In this document: piece after piece, positions 1 to 7,079 of the stretch
How positions within the stretch are numbered: position 1 is the stretch's first letter
Layout of the letters: the number at the start of each line of letters is the position of its first letter
Assembly: GCA_945883815.1 (NCBI GenBank)
Contig: CAMCYJ010000031.1
Location: 1 to 34,722 of the forward strand
DNA length: 34,722 nt
Direction: 5' to 3'
From: Akkermansia muciniphila
GTDB taxonomy: Bacteria > Verrucomicrobiota > Verrucomicrobiia > Limisphaerales > UBA9464
The notes under the pieces: model-generated
Database searches by the model: none
Told to the model about the DNA's origin: nothing
The model's input: the letters and a program-made list of their open reading frames with translations, nothing else
Translations under genes and position numbers: made by a program

Positions 1-735
1 CAGGTCGGAGGCGAGTTCTTCGGCGTGGGCTCGTCGGGGCGCGAAGAGCAGCACTGGTCCCAGTCCCTCGGCCAAGGCCTTGGCGCACAGGCGTGGCCAA
101 TACCCACGGATTTCCGGTGGCAATCGCCAGTTGAGTTCGTTGGCGAACACTTCGTCCAGTGGCACAGGACGAACGGTGTGCTTCACCACCTCGACGGCCC
201 GACCCAGCCGACGCAGCCAATTGGCCACCTGCTCCGGGTTGGCCACTGAGCCGCTGAGCAGCAGGAGTTGGGTTTGCGGTGGGGCCAGCGCCAGCGCCAG
301 CTCGTAATTCAGCCCTCGGTCTTCATCGCCGAGCATCTGGTATTCGTCGACCACCAGCAGCGTGGGGCCATCGCCGCGAATGAGCCGGTTCTTTTGCGTT
401 TCGAGGGTGGCGACCAGAATCGGGGCATTGAGGTTCTCGGCGAGGTCGCCGGTGGCGATGCCCACGTTCCAGCCCCGGCTCCGCCATTCGGCCAGCTTGT
501 CGTTGGCCAGTGCCCGCGTAGGCACCGTGTAAATGGCCTGCCCCCGATTTTTGCCCGCTTTCGACCACAATTCGAAGATCAGCGTCTTACCGGCGCCCGT
601 GGGTGCATGGATGACCACATCTTCGCCCGCCCTCAATGCCGACACGGCCTGCTGCTGCCAGAGGTCGGGCACAATGAACTGCTGCAGGCCCGCAGGTGAA
701 TCGGGGGTTTCCGGTGGGGCGACGAACGGCGGCAC
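1..735 (-). CDS. DExH-box (Ski2-like) helicase, N-terminal part, truncated by window edge
   Basis: An ATP-dependent nucleic-acid helicase; 245 codons are visible and the C-terminus lies beyond base 1. In order it shows a Q-rich lead-in, Walker A TGAGKT, a PTRALAND motif Ia, a DEYQ Walker B (DExH class), SGSVANPEQV as motif III and the start of the second RecA-like domain (LLFAPRRAHAEELA). The DEYQ and SGSVAN motifs fit the Ski2/Lhr-like branch better than classical DEAD-box proteins. RNA or DNA as substrate cannot be decided. The start is chosen as GTG at 735 because an in-frame TAG lies at 747-745 and no ATG follows before the conserved region. It is transcribed divergently from proB. A sigma-70-like promoter directly precedes the start, leaving almost no leader. 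Confidence 0.85.
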   Translation of the reverse strand, partial: MPPFVAPPETPDSPAGLQQFIVPDLWQQQAVSALRAGEDVVIHAPTGAGKTLIFELWSKAGKNRGQAIYTVPTRALANDKLAEWRSRGWNVGIATGDLAENLNAPILVATLETQKNRLIRGDGPTLLVVDEYQMLGDEDRGLNYELALALAPPQTQLLLLSGSVANPEQVANWLRRLGRAVEVVKHTVRPVPLDEVFANELNWRLPPEIRGYWPRLCAKALAEGLGPVLLFAPRRAHAEELASDL

Positions 736-741
736 AGACCC

Positions 742-770
742 ATACTACGATCGACTGGCAAAAGCTCCAA
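742..770 (-). promoter_or_regulatory. Predicted sigma-70-type promoter of the helicase gene
   Basis: On the minus strand TTGGAG (770-765) and TAGTAT (747-742) are separated by exactly 17 bases. The expected transcription start, about seven bases after the -10 box, coincides with the GTG start at 735, which would make the transcript leaderless. The -10 box matches consensus at four of six positions, so this is a moderate prediction. Confidence 0.4.
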
Positions 771-886
771 CAGGTTCGAAGGCTTCCATTTGAAAGGAGT
801 CGATTCCGGGATGGCGGTATCCCCGGTGCCAGCCAAGTCATGACTTGCGGATTGAGCACCAGCGGTGAATCGGCAAACTCCCGGGC

Positions 887-1963
887 GTGCGTTCGTCTGC
901 GCCTCCATCTGCCCGTCGTGTGGTCGTGAAGCTGGGAACCGGTGTCCTCACCGATGGCTCCAAGCGTCTCGACTTGGTCCAGTTTGCCCAACTGGTGGCG
1001 CAAATCGCCCGGCTGCGGTCGGCGGGCCATGAGGTCGTGGTGGTCACCTCGGGCGCGGTGGGGGCTGGCATGGGAGTGCTGGGGTATGATCGGCGTCCGG
1101 GGAGTCTGGCTGAACGCCAGGCTTGTGCTGCGGTTGGGCAATCACGACTGATGGCCTTGTACGAGTCGCTCTTCCGCCATTACGACCAACCCGTGGCCCA
1201 GGTACTCCTGACCCACGATGACCTGGCCGACCACACCCGGCACCTCAATGCGCGGAACACCCTGCTGACACTGCTCAAGCACAAGGTCTTGCCCATCATC
1301 AACGAGAACGACGCGGTGTCGGTGACGGAGTTGAAGTTCGGGGACAACGATCGATTGTCGGCATTGGTCGCCAGCCTCTTGCCGGCCGATTTGCTGGTCA
1401 TCCTCACGACTGCCGATGGCTTGATCGAGCACTTTGGAAAACCGGAGGCCCGGTTGTTGGAGACGGTGGAGGCGGTCGATGCTCGAATCGAGGCCATGGC
1501 CGGTGGGACTTCCAGCGAAACGGCCACCGGTGGCATGACCACCAAGATTTTGGCCGCGAAGATTGTGGTCCGCTCGGGCATTCCCTTGGTGATTGCTCCA
1601 GGCCACCGGCATGACGCCTTGGAGAAAATCGTCAACGGTGAGTCGGTGGGCACCCGCTTCTTGGCCGGCTCCGGTCGCCTCTCGAGTCGCAAGCGTTGGA
1701 TCGCCTTCTACCACCATGCCGAAGGAACCCTGACGGTGGACGCCGGCGCTGTGGTGGCGCTGCGCGATCACGGGCGCAGCCTGCTCGCTCCGGGGATCAT
1801 CCGCTGCGAGGGAGAGTTTCTGGCAGGCGATGTGGTTCGGATTTGCGATCCGGAAGGCCGGGAGTTGGCCCGGGGTCTGGCCGGTGCCTCCGCGGCCGAG
1901 GTTCGCGAACGATCCCATAAGCAGGCCGAGATCATTCACCGCGATGATCTGGTGGTGCTCTGA
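887..1963 (+). CDS. proB: Glutamate 5-kinase
   Basis: Phosphorylates L-glutamate to gamma-glutamyl phosphate, the first step of proline synthesis, in the cytoplasm. The 358-residue product has the amino-acid-kinase fold: RRVVVKLGTGVL near the N-terminus, VVVTSGAVGAGMG, INENDAV, the FGDNDRLSALVA nucleotide-binding segment and GTGGMTTK-like residues (TATGGMTTK). The last 80 or so residues look like the C-terminal PUA domain of full-length ProB enzymes (LAPGIIRCEGEFLAGDVV). The GTG start is taken because TGA occurs in frame at 866-868 and the conserved lysine-glycine region follows soon after. mazG starts 26 bases downstream. The partner gene proA is not in the window, although proS (prolyl-tRNA synthetase) is about 26 kb away. 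Confidence 0.95.
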   Translation: MRSSAPPSARRVVVKLGTGVLTDGSKRLDLVQFAQLVAQIARLRSAGHEVVVVTSGAVGAGMGVLGYDRRPGSLAERQACAAVGQSRLMALYESLFRHYDQPVAQVLLTHDDLADHTRHLNARNTLLTLLKHKVLPIINENDAVSVTELKFGDNDRLSALVASLLPADLLVILTTADGLIEHFGKPEARLLETVEAVDARIEAMAGGTSSETATGGMTTKILAAKIVVRSGIPLVIAPGHRHDALEKIVNGESVGTRFLAGSGRLSSRKRWIAFYHHAEGTLTVDAGAVVALRDHGRSLLAPGIIRCEGEFLAGDVVRICDPEGRELARGLAGASAAEVRERSHKQAEIIHRDDLVVL

Positions 1964-1989
1964 AGCGACAGCCCCTCGAACACAATCCC

Positions 1990-2673
1990 ATGCCCAAAGC
2001 CCCTTCCCGACGCCTCGCACCCATCCGACAACTCTTGGAGGTGATGGCCACGCTGCGCGCTCCCGACGGATGCCCCTGGGACCGCGAGCAAGATCACCGT
2101 TCCCTCCGCTCTCATGCGGTGGAGGAGGTCTATGAATTGATGGACGCCATCGAGGCGGGCGATGATGTGGAGATGGCCGAGGAGTTGGGTGATTTGTTGC
2201 TTCAGGTGGTGTTCCACGCGCAGTTGGCGCGCGAGCGTGGGGTGTTTGATTTTGATGGGGTCTGCCAGCACTTGGTCGACAAACTCATCCGCCGCCATCC
2301 GCATGTCTTCGGATCGGTGAGCGTGAAGGACATCGATCAGGTCTGGGCCAACTGGGAATCCATCAAGAAGGCCGAAAAGGCGGGTTCCAAGCACGAGCGG
2401 AAATCGGCTCTGGATGGGATTCCGAGGCACCTGCCGGCCTTGATGCGCTCCCAGAAACTGCTCAAGAAAGCATCCAAGGCCGGGTTGGCATCGGTTCCCC
2501 CCAAACCCAAGGCCAGCGATCGCAAAGCCTTGGCGACGGCGTTGTTCGACTTGACGGCCCAGTGCCAGGCGGCTGGTTGGTCGGCCGAGGAGTTGTTGCG
2601 CGCCGAATTGCGGCGTCGGGAGTCGGACTGGCGTCGGGAGGAGCTACGCCAAGCGGCCCGAAAAAACGCGTAA
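1990..2673 (+). CDS. mazG: Nucleoside triphosphate pyrophosphohydrolase MazG
   Basis: Hydrolyses (d)NTPs to the monophosphate and pyrophosphate; the family acts in nucleotide-pool cleaning and in control of the alarmone level. The 227-residue protein has the Mg-binding EExxE-ExxD signature: E45, E46 and E49 in AVEEVYEL, then E65 and D68 in AEELGDLLLQ. The preceding CPWDREQDH and following HAQLARERGVFDF and RRHPHVFG are typical of MazG. It is somewhat shorter than the E. coli protein (263 residues). It probably shares a transcript with proB, with a 26-base gap. There is no purine-rich ribosome site; the ATG follows CCC directly. The C-terminal 60 residues are basic and variable (ELLRAELRRRESDWRREELR). 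Confidence 0.92.
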   Translation: MPKAPSRRLAPIRQLLEVMATLRAPDGCPWDREQDHRSLRSHAVEEVYELMDAIEAGDDVEMAEELGDLLLQVVFHAQLARERGVFDFDGVCQHLVDKLIRRHPHVFGSVSVKDIDQVWANWESIKKAEKAGSKHERKSALDGIPRHLPALMRSQKLLKKASKAGLASVPPKPKASDRKALATALFDLTAQCQAAGWSAEELLRAELRRRESDWRREELRQAARKNA

Positions 2674-2732
2674 TCGGATCGTTAAATCGCATTAGCTTTT
2701 CTGGGATACGTTTGTGGTGCCGGCGCATGATT

Positions 2733-2745
2733 TTTCGGACCGAAA
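2733..2745 (+). promoter_or_regulatory. Short perfect palindrome upstream of rpoN
   Basis: TTTCGG (2733-2738) and CCGAAA (2740-2745) form a perfect inverted repeat around one A. A further TTTCGG half-site lies at 2765-2770. The pair sits about 65-77 bases upstream of the predicted rpoN transcription start, where a regulator could bind. No specific protein can be named. Confidence 0.3.
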
Positions 2746-2783
2746 GTGGATTTCAGGCCCGTGGTTTCGGTTCTTTCTTTAAT

Positions 2784-2798
2784 TGGCAAGATTCCTGC
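2784..2798 (+). promoter_or_regulatory. Sigma-54-like -24/-12 promoter element upstream of rpoN
   Basis: TGGCAAGATTCCTGC matches the -24/-12 pattern TGGCAC-G-N4-TTGC with the required spacing: GG at 2785-2786 and GC at 2797-2798 are 12 bases apart. Two consensus positions differ (A for C, C for T). The predicted transcription start is near 2810, five bases before the rpoN ATG, which is an unusually short leader. Confidence 0.4.
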
Positions 2799-2814
2799 AT
2801 TACCCTGCGCTTCG

Positions 2815-4740
2815 ATGTCAGCGGGACTCCAACTCAGCCAACGGCTTTCCCAGCAGATGGTGCTGTCGCCGCAGCTCCAGCACTCGCTGGCGCTCCTGCA
2901 GGCACCGGTCTTGGAGCTCAAGGCGATGGTGGAACAAGAGCTCCAGATGAATCCGGTTCTGGAGGAGATCGGGGCCTTGGAGGCCGACGTCGAGGCGCGA
3001 GAATCGAATGCCGAGGCCGATGCGGCCGCTGCCGATCCCGCGGAGCCCCCACTCGATGTTCAGTTTGACCCGGCCGTTGAGAAGCCCGACGACGAGCCGG
3101 TGGATCGTTTTTCCGAAGACCTCCAAAAGCTCCTCAAGTTGGACGAGGAATGGCGCGAGGTTTTCGCCCAGAACAACACCGTCAACCGGGTTACCCAGGA
3201 AGATGAGGAGCGTCGTCAGCACCTGTTTGATTCCCTGACCACGGGTCAATCCTTGCAGGAGCATTTGCTGGAGCAGGTGCGCTTTGCCCAGTTGACCCCC
3301 GAACAGCTTGAGGTGTCCGAATTGCTGATCGGAAACATCGATGACCGAGGTTATCTGACGGCCCAACCCGAGGAACTCACCTTCTCCACAGGCTGTTCGA
3401 CCGAGCGGATTCTGGAAGTGTTGTCGGTCCTCCAGACCTTTGAACCACCCGGTGTGGGGGCTCGAGACCTTCGGGAGTGCCTGATGCTGCAAATGGAGAG
3501 GGCCGGCCGGACCAACGACCTGGAATACCTCATCCTCCGCGACTACATGGAGGAACTGGGCAAACGACGATTTCCCGAGATCGCCCGCCAGTTGGGCATC
3601 ACTCCGTCCGAGGCTCAGGAGGCTGCGGGACGGATTGCGCGGCTCGACCCCAGGCCGGGATCCGATTTTTCCCGCGAACCTGAACAATATGTGGTGCCTG
3701 AGTTGGAGGTTGTCCGGCGGGTGGTCGACAACCCCAACCCCGACATCGAGGCAACGGACATCGAAGACCCTTCGTCGCTGGCGGAGATTCTGAGCGACCC
3801 CGATGATGAAGATGAGGTGATCACCCACCTGCGCTATCGGCTCTCGATGCAAACCCGCGAGGGGCTTCGTCAGTGGCGATTCACCGATCAGGATTCGGTT
3901 TCAGAGGTTCTTCTGAACGCTTTGAGCGAAGACCTCACCCGCATCGTCCGGGGTGACGAGTGCTTGTACCACCGGTTCTTGGGGACGGCATCATTCAGCT
4001 CGGCCGCCGATAAACGTCTCAAGGCCTGTGCCGAACTTCTGGCGTCCGAGGAAGCGAAGGTCAGTGGAGCCGCGACCGAGGCTCTGGTAGCCAATCTCAA
4101 TCGAATTTTTCTTTGCGATTTTCTGCCGATCACCGAAAAGCGCCAGAAGGTGGAGTACGACGTGGCGGGCAAGGATGAACTCATGCCCCAGCTGCGCATC
4201 AGCAGCACCTACAAAGACCTGCTCGCCCAGTCGGAGACTTCAGCCGAAGTCCGCGAATACGTGCGCGACAAGATCAAGGCCGGCAAGTTTCTCATCAAGA
4301 GCCTGAATCAGCGACAGAGCACCATTCTGAGCATTGGTCGCGAGATCGTGAAGCGTCAGCGAGACTTCATGGAAAAGGGGGTCGAGCACCTCAAACCCAT
4401 GACCATGGTGATGGTCGCTGAAGTGGTGGGCGTGCATGAGACGACTGTGAGTCGTGCTGTCTCCGGCAAGTTCATGCGCACCCCGCAGGGGATTTTCGAG
4501 ATGAAGTTCTTCTTCACCTCCGGTGTGGCGACGGCCGACGGTCAGACGGTGTCCAACACCTCGGTGAAGAACATCCTGGCCGAGCTCATCGCGAGCGAGA
4601 ATCCCGCCAAGCCGCTCTCCGACGATCAGTTGGTCAACCAGCTCAAGGAGAAGAACGTGATGATTGCCCGGCGCACGGTGGCCAAGTATCGGGCCGAGTT
4701 GAACGTGCTGCCCAGCCACCTGCGGCGCACCTATCAGTAA
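2815..4740 (+). CDS. rpoN: RNA polymerase sigma-54 factor with a large internal insertion
   Basis: Directs RNA polymerase to -24/-12 promoters that need an AAA+ enhancer-binding activator. The chosen ATG gives 641 residues beginning MSAGLQLSQRLSQQMVLSPQ, the glutamine- and leucine-rich activator-interacting region I; upstream in-frame codons do not resemble the family. An acidic region II follows (about residues 48-105), then the core-binding domain (about 105-302, with DDRGYL and PPGVGARDLRECL). The DNA-binding part carries the helix-turn-helix VGVHETTVSRAVSGK and a C-terminal RpoN box ARRTVAKYR. The family is usually near 480-500 residues; the excess is mostly residues 303-442, placed between VVPELEVV and the strand VEYDVAGKDELMPQLRIS that normally follow one another closely. 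The reading frame is intact and all functional motifs are kept, so it should be active. Confidence 0.95.
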   Translation: MSAGLQLSQRLSQQMVLSPQLQHSLALLQAPVLELKAMVEQELQMNPVLEEIGALEADVEARESNAEADAAAADPAEPPLDVQFDPAVEKPDDEPVDRFSEDLQKLLKLDEEWREVFAQNNTVNRVTQEDEERRQHLFDSLTTGQSLQEHLLEQVRFAQLTPEQLEVSELLIGNIDDRGYLTAQPEELTFSTGCSTERILEVLSVLQTFEPPGVGARDLRECLMLQMERAGRTNDLEYLILRDYMEELGKRRFPEIARQLGITPSEAQEAAGRIARLDPRPGSDFSREPEQYVVPELEVVRRVVDNPNPDIEATDIEDPSSLAEILSDPDDEDEVITHLRYRLSMQTREGLRQWRFTDQDSVSEVLLNALSEDLTRIVRGDECLYHRFLGTASFSSAADKRLKACAELLASEEAKVSGAATEALVANLNRIFLCDFLPITEKRQKVEYDVAGKDELMPQLRISSTYKDLLAQSETSAEVREYVRDKIKAGKFLIKSLNQRQSTILSIGREIVKRQRDFMEKGVEHLKPMTMVMVAEVVGVHETTVSRAVSGKFMRTPQGIFEMKFFFTSGVATADGQTVSNTSVKNILAELIASENPAKPLSDDQLVNQLKEKNVMIARRTVAKYRAELNVLPSHLRRTYQ

Positions 4741-4777
4741 ATCACGCTTCCGCGGACTGGAGGGGCTGTTTGCCGTC

Positions 4778-4816
4778 AGTTCGCCGTTAGTTCGCCGTTA
4801 GTTCGCCGTTAGTTCG
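4778..4816. repeat. 11-bp tandem repeat at the 3' end of the sialidase-like gene
   Basis: AGTTCGCCGTT is repeated exactly at 4778-4788, 4789-4799 and 4800-4810, followed by a partial unit AGTTCG. The stop codon of the minus-strand gene (4809-4811) lies across a unit boundary, so the array begins at the stop and continues into the rpoN-facing convergent gap. It looks like slippage-type duplication. Confidence 0.9.
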
Positions 4817-5855
4817 TAATTCGGGCCGGATCCACGACGGCGTGGCGAATCTTTTCGCGCTTCCAAGTGTAGGTAATGTGCACCTTGCCGTCCCGCGCCT
4901 GAACCACCGCCGGATAGCTCAATTCGCCAGGATTGTAGGCGAGGTCGGCCTTGCCGGGTTCCTGGGTGCTCTCCAGATCGGCAACCCGGGTCCAAGAATG
5001 GCCGTCCGAAGAAATGGCCAGCGAGATCACACTGCGATTCTCGGCGAGAGGGTTGTAAACCAGCAGCGCACGGCCATCGCGCAGGCGGACGGCGTCGATA
5101 CCGCTGTTGGGGTTGGGCAGGGAGGTCTTTTCGAGCGGGGTCCAGGTGCGTCCCTGGTCGCTGCTCCAATGCTCAGCCACGACCTTCTGTCGGGTGCGCA
5201 CCAGGCTCTGGATGCGGCCTCCGTCCCAGAGCAGCAGGGTGGGTTGGATGGCGCCCCATTGGTCGGCAGTGTTGAGGGCGCTGGACCGGTGCCATTCGGT
5301 GAAAGGGGGCTTGGACCACTCCATATGGACCCGCCAGCCGGCGTCCTCGGAGCTGGACCCGCAGAGAAGCGTGCCGTCGGCCAGCAGGATCGGCTTGTTG
5401 CGCACGGGCCCGACCTGACCGTCCGGCAGGCGGCGCGACTTGCCCCACGAGCGTCCGCCGTCCTTGGATTCCTGGACCCGGCCCCACCAGGTGTCCGGGC
5501 TCGGTCCCACCTTGTAGAAGAGCCACAGGCTGCCGCCGGGCTGCTGCCAAAGCACCGGGTTCCAGCAGGCATATTGCGGCGCGCCGGCGTCTTCGGTGCC
5601 GCGGGCGACCTCGACCGGCGCCAGCCACTGGTGCTGAGGCTTCTTGGAGAACCAGATCACCACGTCCTTGGCCCGCTCCGCCGTGCCCCCAAACCAAGCT
5701 GCTGCCATTCCTTGCGGCGTCTCCTCGATGGTCGAAGCGTGGGAGGATAGGGTTGGCGGATTGTCGGCCAAGTACTGCAGCTTGATCACCGGAGAATTCT
5801 GCGCCCCCAAGGCGCATCCGATGACGGCAAAGAAACTTAAGAACCGACGGGGCAT
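4809..5855 (-). CDS. Secreted sialidase-family (BNR-repeat-like) glycosidase
   Basis: Predicted exo-sialidase-like six-bladed propeller, probably acting outside the cytoplasm on sugar chains. The 348-residue protein starts with MPRRFLSFFAVIGCALGAQ, a short signal peptide; VIGC fits a lipobox, so a lipoprotein is possible. An upstream ATG at 5981 in the same frame would only add non-signal residues. Family features are ETPQGMAAAWFGG after the first strand, repeated Asp-box-like segments SKDGGRSWG, SSDQGRTWT and SSDGHSWT, and RNKPILLADGTLLCG. Related proteins include sialidases and many uncharacterised Verrucomicrobiota and Planctomycetota BNR_2 proteins, so the exact substrate is open. The gene stands alone, convergent with rpoN and divergent from the ABC gene. 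Confidence 0.8.
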   Translation of the reverse strand: MPRRFLSFFAVIGCALGAQNSPVIKLQYLADNPPTLSSHASTIEETPQGMAAAWFGGTAERAKDVVIWFSKKPQHQWLAPVEVARGTEDAGAPQYACWNPVLWQQPGGSLWLFYKVGPSPDTWWGRVQESKDGGRSWGKSRRLPDGQVGPVRNKPILLADGTLLCGSSSEDAGWRVHMEWSKPPFTEWHRSSALNTADQWGAIQPTLLLWDGGRIQSLVRTRQKVVAEHWSSDQGRTWTPLEKTSLPNPNSGIDAVRLRDGRALLVYNPLAENRSVISLAISSDGHSWTRVADLESTQEPGKADLAYNPGELSYPAVVQARDGKVHITYTWKREKIRHAVVDPARITN

Positions 5856-5905
5856 GGGCGAAGAATGAGCCGTCGTCCACGGAGTTCCAGTTCCAAAATA
5901 GGCGG

Positions 5906-5935
5906 AGTAGACTCGCGGGTTTGGGCCGATGCCAA
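5906..5935 (-). promoter_or_regulatory. Possible sigma-70-type promoter of the sialidase-like gene
   Basis: On the minus strand TTGGCA (5935-5930; five of six consensus bases) and TCTACT (5911-5906; four of six) are separated by 18 bases. The start would fall near 5899, leaving a leader of about 44 bases. The box quality is modest. I found no convincing promoter for the divergent ABC gene in this 170-base gap. Confidence 0.3.
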
Positions 5936-6025
5936 TCCTTTGCCGAATTGGGTTCCGGAATCTTCCCGAGATTGAGGTCAATCCCGGTTCGCCACGGACC
6001 GGGGTTGTGTTGCACCCTGTCTCGC

Positions 6026-7006
6026 GTGGCGCTCATCGATGTCCAGGGTCTGACGCGGTCATTCCGTACCTACAAGAAGGCTCCGGGGTTCTCCGGGGCG
6101 CTCAAGGGGTTGTTTCACCGTGAATACGAGACGGTGTTCGCGGTGAAGGATGTGTCGTTCCAGGTCGAGGAAGGCGAATTTGTCGGATTCCTGGGGCCGA
6201 ACGGGGCCGGCAAGACCACCACACTCAAGATGCTGGCCGGTTTGTTGTACCCGACTTCGGGCGCTGCTTCGGTGCTGGGCTACGTGCCTTGGGAACGGGC
6301 CGATGGTTACCGCCGCCAATTCGCCCTGCTGCTGGGACAGAAAAACCAGCTCTGGTGGGATCTTCCGGCCCGAGACTCGCTGGAACTCAATGGGCGTATC
6401 TATGGGCTGGCGCCCGAGGCCTACCGGCGCACGGTCGATGAGATGAGCGAGTTGTTGGGCGTGCGCGACAAGCTCTCCACGGCGGTCCGGGAGCTGTCAC
6501 TGGGGGAACGCATGAAGTGCGAATTGATCGCTGCGCTGCTCCACCAACCAAAGGTGCTTTTCCTGGACGAGCCGACCATTGGGCTCGACGTGGTCTCCCA
6601 GAAGGTGGTCCGGGAGTTTTTGCGCGAGTACAACCGGCGCCGCAAGACAACCATCCTGCTCACTAGCCACTACATGGCTGATATCCAAGAACTGTGCGAC
6701 CGGGTTATCATCATCGACCGGGGCACGGTATTCTTCGACGGGCGTTTGGCTGAGATCCTCGACCGCTTCGCCGGCTTCAAGATCATCACGGTCACCCTGG
6801 AACAGGCTTCCGGGTTCGCTTCGGTGCCCTTGGCGGAATTGGGAGAAGTGCTGGAGCAGAGCTCGGCTCTGGCCCGTCTGAAGGTTCCCCGGGAATCGGT
6901 CATCGCCACCTGCAAGGTGCTGCTGGACCGACTGCCGGTGAAGGATTTTGCCGTCGAAGAGGTCCCTATTGAGGACATCATCCGGCAGGTGTTCGAGAGG
7001 CGCTGA
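6026..7006 (+). CDS. ABC transporter ATP-binding protein (COG4586-like)
   Basis: Cytoplasmic ATPase subunit of an ABC-2-type exporter. With the GTG start at 6026 the product has 326 residues: Walker A GPNGAGKTTT (from residue 57), Q-loop region LLLGQKNQLWWDLP, signature LSLGE (157-161, in place of LSGGQ), Walker B VLFLDEPTIGLD and a switch histidine in LLTSHYMAD. LSLGERMKCEL and the TYKKAPGF...REYETVFAVKDVSF N-terminus are characteristic of the COG4586 group, whose partners are usually two ABC-2 permeases. The start is placed just before ALIDVQGLTRSF because upstream in-frame residues (from ATG 5921) lack family character. No permease gene is adjacent: the next gene encodes a GT-C-like protein. 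Substrate unknown. Confidence 0.88.
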   Translation: MALIDVQGLTRSFRTYKKAPGFSGALKGLFHREYETVFAVKDVSFQVEEGEFVGFLGPNGAGKTTTLKMLAGLLYPTSGAASVLGYVPWERADGYRRQFALLLGQKNQLWWDLPARDSLELNGRIYGLAPEAYRRTVDEMSELLGVRDKLSTAVRELSLGERMKCELIAALLHQPKVLFLDEPTIGLDVVSQKVVREFLREYNRRRKTTILLTSHYMADIQELCDRVIIIDRGTVFFDGRLAEILDRFAGFKIITVTLEQASGFASVPLAELGEVLEQSSALARLKVPRESVIATCKVLLDRLPVKDFAVEEVPIEDIIRQVFERR

Positions 7007-7079
7007 AATCCGCCAGCTGATAAACTTCCCGCGACACCCCTTTTCAAGGACGTGGGGTTGTTGTCCACTAGCGCTTCAC

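Noticed and set aside
4842-5750. A 302-codon plus-strand frame opposite the sialidase-like gene
   Set aside because: The minus-strand frame has a signal peptide and Asp-box-like repeats; the plus frame has no family character.
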